Below, piece by piece: positions 18,038 to 27,025 of a stretch of 64,000 bases of DNA (positions within the stretch are counted from its first letter, which is position 1; each line of letters opens with the position of its first letter). The notes beneath the pieces are model-generated. The model was given only the letters and a program-made list of their open reading frames with translations. It ran no database searches and was not told the origin of the DNA. Made by a program: the position numbers and the translations under genes. Source of the stretch: Candidatus Paracaedibacter symbiosus (GTDB taxonomy: Bacteria; Pseudomonadota; Alphaproteobacteria; Paracaedibacterales; Paracaedibacteraceae); NCBI RefSeq assembly GCF_000757605.1, contig NZ_JQAK01000001.1:62001-126000 (forward strand). Direction: 5' to 3'.

Positions 18038-18448
18038 TCAAATAGGTCTGTTTTTAGGTGTTGCAGATAGAATAGCAAACGCTTGAGCATAAGGCCACTC
18101 ATCTGTAATAGTCAGGTGAACATGGCCATCCATTCCCATCGGAATGCGCTTTGCAAACTCTGTTTTAGCATTGTTGTGTAATAAAACTTGGGGCGGTTGA
18201 TGTTCTTGGCGCGTGATTTCTATATCCGTCCAGGAAATACCGCGGGTTAGACCAGTGCCAAGAGCTTTTGCAACCGCTTCTTTTGCAGAAAAAAGCTTAG
18301 CAAAACTGGCAACTTGTTGATTGCGTTTGAGGATGCGAGCCTGTTCATTTTTTGTAAAAATGCGATCGAGAAATCGCTGGCCGTGCCGACCAATAGTTGC
18401 TTCGATACGGCGGCAGTCGCATAAATCATTCCCAATGCCAATAATCAT
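18038..18448 (-). CDS. acpS: Holo-[acyl-carrier-protein] synthase
   Basis: A 136-residue enzyme that attaches 4'-phosphopantetheine to the ACP serine. The start MIIGIGNDLCDCRRIE at 18448 is chosen because AAGG lies upstream and the family begins this way; the open frame extends 19 codons into spoT. The FAKLFSAKEAVAKALGTGL motif supplies the Mg and CoA contacts. It starts 7 bases after the spoT stop and is followed by lepB. The ACP itself is at 26412. Confidence 0.94.
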   Translation of the reverse strand: MIIGIGNDLCDCRRIEATIGRHGQRFLDRIFTKNEQARILKRNQQVASFAKLFSAKEAVAKALGTGLTRGISWTDIEITRQEHQPPQVLLHNNAKTEFAKRIPMGMDGHVHLTITDEWPYAQAFAILSATPKNRPI

Positions 18449-18455
18449 ATAGACC

Positions 18456-20600
18456 TTACATCCTATCAATAAAATTAGTGATGGGAAGAGTGCGAAGGCT
18501 GGCAATGATGCTGTTGATGTGCTCTACGTTTTTTACCTCTACATCGAGGATGAGATCCCAAAAATGGAGAGTTCTATTGGTAATTTTTAAATTCACAATA
18601 TTGCCATTTTGTTTGCTGATCACTGTACTAAATGTAGCCAAAGATCCCTGTTTGTTAATGAAAGTTGCCTTCAGTCGGCCAACGAACTTATCATCTGGGG
18701 TCAAATAATCACCCCATGAAAGATCAAGCAGACGGTCGGTTTCCTTAAAGGTTTTAACCACATCACAATCCGTGGTGTGGATGGCAACTCCTTTTCCGGT
18801 TTTGACAATTCCAACAATTTTATCTCCGGGCAGCGGATGGCAGCACCCAGAAAAATGGACGGCCATTCCAGAAATCAACCCTTTAATTGAAATTGAACTG
18901 TCTTTATCTTTATTGATTGAGCTTTGCAATTTTTTCTTGGTAAGCTCTTCCTCCAAAGATGGTTTTTGCCCAGTTTTAAAATCAGGGAGCGCAATTTGAA
19001 GAACTTCGCGGGGTGTGTGAATTCCCTGACCAACAGCAGCGTATAAATCGTCGATATGTTGATATTTGAAATGACGGGCGACCCGCTCCATCCCTTTTTC
19101 AGTAAATTCAGCATTTTCGTGATTAAAAGCTTTTTGGACAATCGACTTGCCTAAGTTGGAGAATTGATCACGTTGCAGCAGGCGAACAAACTTACGGATT
19201 CTGGATCTTGCTTTTCCAGTAACGACAAATCGCTCCCAGGTAGGAGAGGGATTTTGCGTCTTGGAGGTGACTATATCAACCTGATCTCCATTATTGAGAA
19301 CAGTGCGAAGGGGCATCAGCCGCCCATTAATTTTAACGGCAGTCGCATGATCACCAATAGCGGAGTGGACAGCATAGGCAAAGTCAATACTGGTAGCCCC
19401 CCTTGGAAGCGAGATTAAATCACCCTTTGGAGTAAAACAAAAAACCTGATCCTGAAACATCTCAAGGCGCGTATGCTCCATAAATTCTTCTGGATTGGTG
19501 GTTTGCTCCAAAATGTCAAGCAATCCGCGCAGCCAGGCATATTGTTTGCCATCATGGGAGAAGTCTTGCTTATACTGCCAGTGGGCTGCAATACCATACT
19601 CAGCGATGGAATGCATTTCTTTTGTGCGAATTTGAATCTCGATACGGCTATTAAACGGGCCAATGAGCCCAGTATGAAGCGATTGATAACCGTTGGGTTT
19701 GGGGGTGGAGATGTAATCTTTAAAGCGTCCCGGTAAGACAAGGTATTGATTATGCAAAGCGCCTAAGGCCTGGTAGCACTCAGCAATTGAGTTCACCACA
19801 ATCCGAAATGCCATGATGTCAGAGAGTTGCTCAAAAGCAATTCTTTTGTGCTGCATTTTGTGCCAGATGGAGTAGGGTGTTTTTTGACGACCATTGACCA
19901 CAGCTGTCATATGATGCTCTTTAAGAGCGCGCATGATGTCTTCAATGATTGCTTCAACTGTGTAATCAGCATTCTCATAGAGGAAGTTCAGACGGCTTTG
20001 CAATGATTCCCTTGCTTCAGGATTGAGGTAAGAAAAGGCAATGTCTTCTAGTTCATCCTTTAGTTTCTTCATCCCCATCCGTTCAGCAAGGGGGGCATAG
20101 ATGTCCATTGTCTCCCGAGAAATGCGACGCTTTTTCTCATCCGAAGTGATATAGTGGAGCGTGCGCATGTTGTGAAGCCGGTCAGCTAGCTTAATAATCA
20201 GAACGCGGATGTCCGATGACATGGCAAGCACAAGCTTGCGGAAATTTTCAGCTTGCTTGGTGTGTTCGGATTGCAATTCCAGCTGTGAAAGTTTGGTAAC
20301 GCCATCGACAAGATGGGCGATATCTGGGCCAAACCGTTCCTTGATTTCCTCAAAAGAAACAAGTGTATCTTCAATGGTATCATGTAAAAAACCGGTGATC
20401 ACCGATTGATGATCCATCCTCAGGTCGGTAAGGATTTGGGAGACTGCCAGAGGATGGGTGAAGTAAGGATCTCCCGAAGCGCGCAGCTGCGAGCCATGTG
20501 CTTTCATGGAAAAATCATAAGCATCCCGCACAAGTTTCTCATTGGTTGAGGGATCTTGTGCTTTCAGCTTTTCCAGAAGATCATCAAACTGTCGGTTCAT
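18456..20600 (-). CDS. spoT: Bifunctional (p)ppGpp synthetase/hydrolase
   Basis: A 714-residue RelA/SpoT homologue controlling the stringent response. The HD hydrolase domain is intact (FLHDTIEDT at about 72-80, and LADRLHNMRTL). The synthetase domain has IMAFRIVV, GRFKDYISTPKPNGYQSLHT and the EIQIRT motif, so both activities are likely. TGS (VFCFTPKGDLISLPRGAT), then the zinc-finger-like HFSGCCHPLPGDKI and a C-terminal ACT domain follow. Length is normal. It heads the spoT-acpS-lepB run. Confidence 0.96.
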   Translation of the reverse strand: MNRQFDDLLEKLKAQDPSTNEKLVRDAYDFSMKAHGSQLRASGDPYFTHPLAVSQILTDLRMDHQSVITGFLHDTIEDTLVSFEEIKERFGPDIAHLVDGVTKLSQLELQSEHTKQAENFRKLVLAMSSDIRVLIIKLADRLHNMRTLHYITSDEKKRRISRETMDIYAPLAERMGMKKLKDELEDIAFSYLNPEARESLQSRLNFLYENADYTVEAIIEDIMRALKEHHMTAVVNGRQKTPYSIWHKMQHKRIAFEQLSDIMAFRIVVNSIAECYQALGALHNQYLVLPGRFKDYISTPKPNGYQSLHTGLIGPFNSRIEIQIRTKEMHSIAEYGIAAHWQYKQDFSHDGKQYAWLRGLLDILEQTTNPEEFMEHTRLEMFQDQVFCFTPKGDLISLPRGATSIDFAYAVHSAIGDHATAVKINGRLMPLRTVLNNGDQVDIVTSKTQNPSPTWERFVVTGKARSRIRKFVRLLQRDQFSNLGKSIVQKAFNHENAEFTEKGMERVARHFKYQHIDDLYAAVGQGIHTPREVLQIALPDFKTGQKPSLEEELTKKKLQSSINKDKDSSISIKGLISGMAVHFSGCCHPLPGDKIVGIVKTGKGVAIHTTDCDVVKTFKETDRLLDLSWGDYLTPDDKFVGRLKATFINKQGSLATFSTVISKQNGNIVNLKITNRTLHFWDLILDVEVKNVEHINSIIASLRTLPITNFIDRM

Positions 20601-20864
20601 AATATTACTTTTAGTGTGGTGACTAAGCTTTTACACACCTAGATAGGCATGAGAGGACCTATACTATGATCGCCTAAAATCCACCAGAAAGCAATGGAAT
20701 TAATGGGCAATTATATTCACACTCCTTGCAGAAGCCGATTTCTAAATTTAGATCTACGGCTGGCTCGACCCACTCGTGACGACTCTATTTTGAGTATAGC
20801 GTCAACTTGACACAAGGAGTGATGGGTTTTAGTCAGTTCTCTGGCTGCTATACTATCTTTTTTT

Positions 20865-21233
20865 CTATAAGTTCTCCAGATCGCAGAGGATTACTTCAAG
20901 ATTTAAGAATTCTATTTTGACCTTTTTACCTTTCATATTAGCACAAGTAACAACTAATTCTTGGCCTTTGGAAAGGGAGGCCTCTCCCTCCAGACCTTCA
21001 TAAAAGAAATCAAGCGATACAAACAAAATCTTAGATAATTCATAAAGTCGGCTGGCGGGGATACGGTCGACTCCTTTCTCATACTTATGAATTTGCTGAC
21101 CAGTTATGCCCATTTTACCGGCGATATCACTTTGCTTTAATTTTAAACAAATGCGTCGTTCTCGTATTTTATTTCCTACATGAGTTTCGATACTAGCCGA
21201 GAGCTTTTTGAGATCTGTTAAGGTATTTGTCAT
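20865..21233 (-). CDS. XRE-family transcriptional regulator
   Basis: A 122-residue regulator with a helix-turn-helix at about 20-75 (IRERRICLKLKQSDIAGKMG, ITGQQIHKYEKG, then IPASRLYELSKIL). The C-terminal part (KGQELVVTCANMKGKKVKIE) has no known fold. Regulators of this size and motif are common in several copies in Rickettsiales and Holosporales. It is a single-gene unit with long flanking intergenic stretches, so its targets cannot be inferred from context. Confidence 0.85.
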   Translation of the reverse strand: MTNTLTDLKKLSASIETHVGNKIRERRICLKLKQSDIAGKMGITGQQIHKYEKGVDRIPASRLYELSKILFVSLDFFYEGLEGEASLSKGQELVVTCANMKGKKVKIEFLNLEVILCDLENL

Positions 21234-21765
21234 GCTTATTCTCCCTTATCATGGTTGCTCTGCAAATTTCTTGAAAGAATTAGACTATTCCCTCAATTAT
21301 TAGCCTCATCATAAGCTAAAAACGTCTCAAAATCATCTGTGGCGATTAGGTACAGGGAATCAATTTATTATGTCGAACGCAGGCTGTGTTAACCAAACTG
21401 CTTATCCATGTGTCACAAATTGGGGAAAACAATGGCTTGCTTCATGGACAAAAAAACTTTGCTTCTTCGTGTATAGAATCTTTGAGTGGCAACGATTCAC
21501 CTTTTTGTGGGCTTCCGAAAAGAACGTTTTAAGTAATAAGCGTTGGTTTGTTTTTGCCCCAGCTATTAATGTATCTTGGCTACAATGCTTTTCGCCTAAT
21601 TAACAAATATGTCATAGGTATTCAGCGGTGTTTGCCAGGTGAAAGTAATTCTCTTATCTCTCATTGAGAAGTGAGAGATTTAAAGAAACCCTCAAAAGGG
21701 GGAGGTTGCCACACTCGCTCTCTTTGGTTCGCCATGATGAGTCCGAAAGGCGAGCAGATATAGAC
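21234..21765. other. 532-base stretch without a supported gene
   Basis: It lies between the XRE gene start and the hda stop. A 77-codon open frame at 21370-21603 is rich in W, C and F, lacks family content and is not called. Two hairpins are visible: TCTCTCA/TGAGAGA at about 21657-21678, and TTCGCC/GGCGAG at about 21728-21755. Between them, AACC...GGGTT on the minus strand followed by TTTCTTT may be a weak hda terminator (about 21684-21710). Confidence 0.4.
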
Positions 21766-22437
21766 CTAACTTTGAGTTAAAACATCCCGCACGAGGGGGA
21801 GGGAAAAGGTGCGTTGCTGACGGAGCAATACATCGTTTACTTTTAAAATAAGTGAATCAAGGGCAGCATAGGATCTCTCAATCCGATTTAAGACATAGTG
21901 AGATATATCCTCAAAATCATCAGGCAAGAAGATGCCTAAATTCTCCAGGCGTTGGCGAAAAATCTTTTTTAAGAGTACTTCCTCAGGTTGACCAATCGTA
22001 ATTGATAAAATTGATCGCATGCGTGATCGCAAGTCGGGTAAGGTAAACAAGAATTGACCAGGTGAATGTTGACCGCAGAAAAGAACATCGGCCTCATGTT
22101 CTTTCGTCAGATTATAAAAGTGAAATAGCCAGTTTTCGTCCCGAATTTCATCATAATTATCGACAATAAAGGTTGATCCTTTTTGGATTGATAAGTCTGG
22201 ATTCTGTTGTAAGTCAGCCTCTGAAATAAAATAAGCATTGCTTTTTGCCTGAAACCATCGCGCCAAATGCGTCTTGCCACTGGCGGATTCACCATGAATT
22301 GTGACATGTTTCACCGGCCATTCCGGCCAACGCTTGATCCACGTGGCGGCTTCCCAATTGCTGTCTCCCACAACAAAATTATCCATCGGTTCTTTGGGGG
22401 GAAGCGGAAGGGGCAGGATGAGCTGTTGAAACGTCAT
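21766..22437 (-). CDS. hdaA: DnaA-related regulator HdaA/Hda
   Basis: A 223-residue AAA+ protein. The N-terminal clamp-binding motif is QLILPLPL, and the Walker A is GESASGKTHLAR. A degenerate Walker B (FIVDNYDEI) and arginine-rich sensor segment DLRSRMRSI follow, with a C-terminal RIERSYAALDSLILKVN helix. It promotes inactivation of DnaA-ATP on the replicating clamp. Length fits the short alphaproteobacterial form. Its ATG overlaps the stop of the AI-2E-family gene (ATGA). Confidence 0.9.
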   Translation of the reverse strand: MTFQQLILPLPLPPKEPMDNFVVGDSNWEAATWIKRWPEWPVKHVTIHGESASGKTHLARWFQAKSNAYFISEADLQQNPDLSIQKGSTFIVDNYDEIRDENWLFHFYNLTKEHEADVLFCGQHSPGQFLFTLPDLRSRMRSILSITIGQPEEVLLKKIFRQRLENLGIFLPDDFEDISHYVLNRIERSYAALDSLILKVNDVLLRQQRTFSLPLVRDVLTQS

Positions 22438-23504
22438 TGACCAATGCTCCCGCCCCCACTGTAAAACCTTGATGTTTTATACCATTGCAAAAGAATACGT
22501 ACAATCACACCCAAAACGGCCGCCACAGGAAGGGCAACTATAACCCCCAAAAAACCAAACCAAGTGGCTGAGGCAAGCAAAGCAAAGATAATCCATACAG
22601 GGTGTAAGCCGACTTTATCGCCAATCAAACGGGGAGAGATAACATTCCCTTCAATAGCTCCAATTGCAACAAAGGTTACAATAACAAGAAGAATCTGGTG
22701 CCAGCTTTCAAAGTTAGCAAGACTGATCGCGAGGGTTGCTGTGAGGCCGGTAAACATCCCCACATAAGGAATAAAGGACATAAGGCCTGTCATTATTCCT
22801 AAAAAGAACCCATGGGGGACCCCAATCGCCCAAAGCGAAATTGAATACATCACCATCAAAATAAGGCAGACCAATCCTTGTCCTTTGGCAAAGGCGGAGA
22901 GCGTCGTATCAATTCTCCTGGCGTAAAAGCGGACGGTGGCCCGCTGCTTTAAAGGAATGCATTGATCAAGGTGATCTACTAACTTGGGCCAATCTTTTAA
23001 CAAATAAAACATAATAATGGGCGTAAGGATGACCAGCGACAGAATGTTAGCTAAAGCCAATCCGTTCGTTAAAATGTTCGTTATAATTTTGATTGACCAA
23101 TTAATAATGTCGCCCATATGGCTGGTGACTTGGGCTTTGACCTCCGCTGCTGAAGGAGTTCCTAATTCTGCAGCGCTTTTTTCTAGGAATGGTTTCATCA
23201 CGGAAGCCCAATTTTCGACAACCGCCGGCATACTTCTAGCGAGAATAAAAAGCTCACGCTGGAGGAGAGGCAAAAAGACGATGACGAGTAGGGCGAAGCT
23301 AATCAAAACTCCGAGAATAACTATCGCGCTGCCCAAGCCTCGGGAAATATGATATTTTTCTAAACCAATCACCAAATGGTTAAAGGCATAGGCACCGATG
23401 AGTCCCATAAAAAAGGGAAACAAAATCGCACTTAAAGAGTTTAAAATGTAAAAGGCGACGGCGGTTACTATTAACCCTAGCCAAAAAGTTTTATTTTGGG
23501 ACAT
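22434..23504 (-). CDS. AI-2E/PerM-family transporter
   Basis: A membrane protein of 356 residues from MSQNKTFWLGLIV at 23504, chosen because GAGG precedes it by five bases; the open frame extends 17 codons further into the pgsA-like gene. It has the family layout: an N-terminal helix pair, a long amphipathic cytoplasmic segment around 70-130, then five or so helices with the conserved PHGFFLGIMTGLMSFIPYVG stretch. Substrate is unknown; AI-2 export is only one assigned role. The order pgsA-like/AI-2E/hda is a common alphaproteobacterial arrangement. Confidence 0.88.
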   Translation of the reverse strand: MSQNKTFWLGLIVTAVAFYILNSLSAILFPFFMGLIGAYAFNHLVIGLEKYHISRGLGSAIVILGVLISFALLVIVFLPLLQRELFILARSMPAVVENWASVMKPFLEKSAAELGTPSAAEVKAQVTSHMGDIINWSIKIITNILTNGLALANILSLVILTPIIMFYLLKDWPKLVDHLDQCIPLKQRATVRFYARRIDTTLSAFAKGQGLVCLILMVMYSISLWAIGVPHGFFLGIMTGLMSFIPYVGMFTGLTATLAISLANFESWHQILLVIVTFVAIGAIEGNVISPRLIGDKVGLHPVWIIFALLASATWFGFLGVIVALPVAAVLGVIVRILLQWYKTSRFYSGGGSIGQ

Positions 23505-24123
23505 TGGATCCTCGTCCATAGAGGTGATATAGCTGCTTAATAAAGTATAATCCATATTCGCATCCAGACCAAATAGTGGTTAGAGCAGCTGCGTAAATTA
23601 AGAGAGCAATAAGGCCAGTTTGGGCAAATTTTGGAATCAACAGACCGTAATAATCTGTTTGGGCAACCAGAACCGCGCCTACGAGGACGATTTGTACGCA
23701 GGTATTAACCTTGCTACTCCATACTGGAGTCAAGCGAATCGGTGATCTAAATAAAACGGTGAAAAAACTACATAATAAAATGAGTCCATCACGACTAATC
23801 ACTAAAATAACAAGCCATAGGGGAAGTTTTGCCGCAAGACCGAGCGTGAAGTATGCAATAAACATCAACGCTTTATCGGCAATAGGGTCAAAAATCCGCC
23901 CAAATTTACTTGATACATGCCACCGTCTCGCGAGGTAACCGTCTATCCCATCAGAAATCCCGGCAAAGACAAAACATAAAAACGCAGAGCCGAAAAAACC
24001 CTTCATAATTAAGACATAGGTCAGCGGTGTCGCAAATAGACGCAACAGTGTTATGAGATTAGGTAGATGCCGATAAATCCCTGTTTTTTTGCAGGGTGCT
24101 GGATTTTCAGGTATATAGGACAT
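23491..24123 (-). CDS. CDP-alcohol phosphatidyltransferase (PgsA-like)
   Basis: A 210-residue membrane enzyme with the complete CDP-alcohol transferase motif SDGIDGYLAR...G...DPIADK (about residues 58-83), which holds the Mg ions and CDP moiety. Hydrophobic helices surround it. It makes phosphatidylglycerolphosphate or a related phospholipid from CDP-diacylglycerol; which alcohol is used is not proved. The stop overlaps the start of the AI-2E gene by 14 bases. Confidence 0.88.
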   Translation of the reverse strand: MSYIPENPAPCKKTGIYRHLPNLITLLRLFATPLTYVLIMKGFFGSAFLCFVFAGISDGIDGYLARRWHVSSKFGRIFDPIADKALMFIAYFTLGLAAKLPLWLVILVISRDGLILLCSFFTVLFRSPIRLTPVWSSKVNTCVQIVLVGAVLVAQTDYYGLLIPKFAQTGLIALLIYAAALTTIWSGCEYGLYFIKQLYHLYGRGSNVPK

Positions 24124-24576
24124 TTATTCTTTTTCAATTTTCTAAAAGGTCAAGTTTATTACTCGCTACTCAAACACCTGATCTCATTTTTGTCACTGCG
24201 AGCCTTCCATAGAAGGTATGGCAATCTTCTTGCTCTATTCTCAAGGAGATTACCACGCTGCTTTATTCCACGCAATCACAATGGAGTGGCCAATAGCGAC
24301 AAGTATTGAGTTTACTTTACCTTTTTTTGATAAGAAAACTAAAGGAAAAGTTTTTCTCGTTATTCCTAAAATGCCAAAGATTAGTCTTACTTTTCCCCCT
24401 ATTCACCAGGATGAATCTCTGTAGAATTGCTTAAAAAGGATAGCCCAGGAAGTATGTTTTTTGCTTCAGTGTTGTGAAGATTAGGGCAGGCAGAGTCTAA
24501 AATGGGAAACATAGAATTTTTTGAAAGAAAGAAGGGAGAGAGTTTTGTGAGCAAGATGCCCACAAAACTTGAGAGC
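24124..24576. repeat. 453-base intergenic stretch with GTCATTGCGAG-type repeat
   Basis: Bases 24190-24290 match a widely spread alphaproteobacterial intergenic repeat type: GTCACTGCGAGCCTTCC, then GGTATGGCAATCTTC, then an inverted GGAGATT...CACGC segment. Open frames at 24067-24309 and 24218-24424 run through it and are repeat-derived, not genes. Nothing else is recognised. Confidence 0.55.
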
Positions 24577-24999
24577 TTAAGCAGCAATTTCGATTTTGCT
24601 GAAGAAGAAAGCAATTTCGATAGCGGCATTGTCAAGAGAATCTGATCCATGAACAGAGTTTGCTTCAATGGATTCCGCAAATTCACGACGAATCGTTCCT
24701 TCATCAGCGTTTGCTGGGTTTGTTGCGCCCATTACCTCGCGGTAGCGTGCGACTGCATTTTCACCTTCTAAAGCCTGAACCACAACGGGGCCAGAAATCA
24801 TGAAATCAACCAATTCACCAAAGAAAGCGCGTTCTTTGTGCACAGCGTAAAATGCTTCAGCTTGTTGCTTTGTCAATTGTAGACGCTTTTGCGCGATGAT
24901 TTTCAAGCCTGCGTCTTCGATCTTGGCATTAATTTTGCCGGTAAGATTACGACGTGTTGCATCAGGTTTAATAATAGAAAGTGTTTGTTCGACTGTCAT
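24577..24999 (-). CDS. ndk: Nucleoside diphosphate kinase
   Basis: A 140-residue enzyme exchanging the gamma-phosphate between nucleoside triphosphates and diphosphates. It starts [18 protein letters not shown], and the phosphohistidine His117 lies in NSVHGSDS. The nucleotide-binding [17 protein letters not shown] segment is intact, and the C-terminal [11 protein letters not shown] is typical. It stands alone between a repeat-rich stretch and fabF (28 bases from the fabF stop). Confidence 0.97.
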   Translation of the reverse strand: MTVEQTLSIIKPDATRRNLTGKINAKIEDAGLKIIAQKRLQLTKQQAEAFYAVHKERAFFGELVDFMISGPVVVQALEGENAVARYREVMGATNPANADEGTIRREFAESIEANSVHGSDSLDNAAIEIAFFFSKIEIAA

Positions 25000-25027
25000 G
25001 ATAATTCCTTAAATTTTGCTTTAATAG

Positions 25028-26296
25028 TTAGATCGCTCTTAGAATAAGAGAGGCGTTTGTGCCTCCAAAACCAAATGAGTTAGAAACAATTGTTTTAATC
25101 TTGCGTTCTTTTGCTTGATTAGGAACAAAGTCAAGATCACATCCTTCAGATGGATTGCTCAGGTTAAGTGTTGGCGGAGCAACTTGATCACGGATTGCTA
25201 AAATGCTGAAAATGGCCTCAATACTGCCGGCAGCACCCAGTAAGTGACCAATAGCTGATTTTGTTGAGGACATCGAGAGTTTGTAAGCATGATCACCAAA
25301 AGCCCGCTTAACAGCTTTCACTTCGATCGCATCACCAACAGGAGTCGAGGTGCCGTGCGCGTTAATGTAATCCACTTCTTCAGGATTAATTTTTGCATTT
25401 CGTAAAGCTGCTTTCATCGCGCGGTAAGCTCCACCGCCATCTTCAGCGGGGGAAGTAATATGATGTGCATCGCCCGAGAGGCCGTAGCCGATGACTTCAG
25501 CATAAATTTTAGCGCCGCGCTTTTTAGCGTGTTCGTATTCTTCAAGAACAACTATCCCTGAACCTTCTCCCATAACAAAGCCATCACGACCTTGATCCCA
25601 TGGGCGAGAAGCTGTTTCAGGTGTATCATTATAGCTGGTTGACAGAGCGCGAGCTGCACAAAATCCGGCCATTCCGAGGCGACAGACGGCAGCTTCAGTC
25701 CCACCAGCAACCATCACATTGGCATCACCGAACATAATTAAACGTGCAGCATCCCCAATGGCATGAGCGCCAGTAGCACAAGCAGTGACAACGGCGTGGT
25801 TTGGGCCCATAAACTTATGTTTAATGGAGACATGACCTGAGGCCAAGTTGATTAAAGAAGCTGGAATAAAAAAAGGAGTAACACGGCGTGGACCTGATGC
25901 ATTAAGCGTCATGGAAACTCTGTCAATTTCAGGTAACCCACCAATACCTGCGCCGATCATAACACCGGTCATTTCGCGGTCATCATCAGTTTGTGGTGCC
26001 CAGCCAGAATCAGCAATCGCTTGATCAGCCGCCGCAACGGCATAAAGGATGAAATCATCAACTTTACGTTGTTCTTTAGGCTCCATATAAAGGTCTGCAT
26101 TGAAGAGCCCTTGACCGCGTGCCTCAGTTTGCCCGCGTGGCACCATCCCAGCAATTTTAGCTGGAATATCCGACACGTCAAACTCGGTGATTGGCCTAAT
26201 GCCTGATTTGCCGGCAATCAGCTTTTCCCAAGTCGGAATGACACCATCTGCAAGGGGGGAAACCATTCCAATTCCTGTGACAACAACTCGACGCAT
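25028..26296 (-). CDS. fabF: 3-oxoacyl-[ACP] synthase II
   Basis: A 422-residue condensing enzyme of type II fatty-acid elongation. The catalytic cysteine is Cys173 in VVTACATGAHAIGDA. The two histidines lie in NAHGTSTPVGD and in the GHLLGAAGSIEA segment. MRRVVVTGIGMVSPL is the expected N terminus. It lies 115 bases downstream of acpP on the same strand, the usual acpP-fabF pairing. fabG and fabD are not in the window. Confidence 0.97.
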   Translation of the reverse strand: MRRVVVTGIGMVSPLADGVIPTWEKLIAGKSGIRPITEFDVSDIPAKIAGMVPRGQTEARGQGLFNADLYMEPKEQRKVDDFILYAVAAADQAIADSGWAPQTDDDREMTGVMIGAGIGGLPEIDRVSMTLNASGPRRVTPFFIPASLINLASGHVSIKHKFMGPNHAVVTACATGAHAIGDAARLIMFGDANVMVAGGTEAAVCRLGMAGFCAARALSTSYNDTPETASRPWDQGRDGFVMGEGSGIVVLEEYEHAKKRGAKIYAEVIGYGLSGDAHHITSPAEDGGGAYRAMKAALRNAKINPEEVDYINAHGTSTPVGDAIEVKAVKRAFGDHAYKLSMSSTKSAIGHLLGAAGSIEAIFSILAIRDQVAPPTLNLSNPSEGCDLDFVPNQAKERKIKTIVSNSFGFGGTNASLILRAI

Positions 26297-26411
26297 AAAA
26301 ATCTCTCAATAATTTTAAGTTCGTAAAGTGGAAAAAGCCAAATCCTATAAACTAAGACCATGACTCACCGTGGATCAGATTACTGGATAAGGCTTATAAT
26401 TAACAGCAATA

Positions 26412-26648
26412 TTATTGAGCGTTTGCTTCAATATATGCAATAGCATCTTTAACTGTAGCGAGCTTTTCTGCTGCGGTTTCTGGGATTTCAATGCCGAATT
26501 CCTCTTCAAACTTCATAACGAGTTCAACTGTATCAAGGCTGTCGGCGCCCAAGTCATCAACAAAGCTTGCATTTTCAGCAACTTTTGCTTCATCTACACC
26601 AAGATGCTCAACAATGATCTGTTTAACGCGTTCATTAATATTGCTCAT
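26412..26648 (-). CDS. acpP: Acyl carrier protein
   Basis: A 78-residue acidic four-helix protein with the phosphopantetheine serine Ser37 in [12 protein letters not shown]. It carries the growing acyl chain. Charge and length are typical. It is upstream of fabF; the modifying enzyme AcpS is at 18038. Confidence 0.97.
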   Translation of the reverse strand: MSNINERVKQIIVEHLGVDEAKVAENASFVDDLGADSLDTVELVMKFEEEFGIEIPETAAEKLATVKDAIAYIEANAQ

Positions 26649-26827
26649 AATAACCTCAGTTAAAGTTTTATTTTAAATTTCTCTCGAACACTAATTAACC
26701 TGATTTTACTCAAAACACAAGTGCTCATTCATAATTTTTTTAACCTATTGTTTTTATTAAAATTTTTGGCTGGACATATGCCAAATAAGTTAAGTTTTTA
26801 AATAAAAGTTTTAACAAACTCGCTTCT

Positions 26828-27025
26828 TCACAATCCGTGATTAATGAAGTTTTTTCCCATTCGGAGTGAGAGGATCTGCAAATTCAGACAACCAATTACT
26901 TTTTTACCCACAAGCTGTTGGAGCGTATAATGTTGAGTAATTTGAGCAGATGTTTGTTTTTCACCAATCTCAGCCCCAAAATCCACCCATACCTTATAAG
27001 AGGGATTTCGTGTAGACTTATACAT
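26828..27025 (-). pseudogene. csaA: Remnant of csaA-like tRNA-binding/chaperone gene
   Basis: The 65-codon frame contains a stretch typical of the middle of CsaA (RNPSYKVWVDFGAEIGEKQT, then SAQITQHYTLQQLVGKKVIG). The N-terminal EMAP/OB-fold start of the roughly 110-residue family is missing. After GCLNL the sequence leaves the family pattern and ends early. A second frame nearby reads LSEFADPLTPNGKKLH, which may be frameshifted C-terminal sequence. The 5' end butts against the end of the MFS gene, suggesting a deletion. Not expected to be functional. Confidence 0.7.

Noticed and set aside
20601-20864. Possible further repeat copy upstream of spoT
   Set aside because: GCCGATTTCTAAATTTAGAT weakly resembles the TIR family, but the match is too short and no ends were found.
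21370-21603. 77-codon open frame rich in W, C and F
   Set aside because: Composition is unlike the real proteins here, and there is no ribosome binding site or recognisable fold.
21728-21755. Hammerhead-ribozyme-like string TGATGAGTCC followed by GAAA
   Set aside because: The GAAA is in the loop of a simple hairpin, the second conserved GAAA after stem II is GAGC, and no cleavage-site stem was found; the core is incomplete.
24218-24424. 68-codon open frame downstream of the pgsA-like gene
   Set aside because: It begins inside the GTCATTGCGAG-type repeat, so it is repeat-derived.
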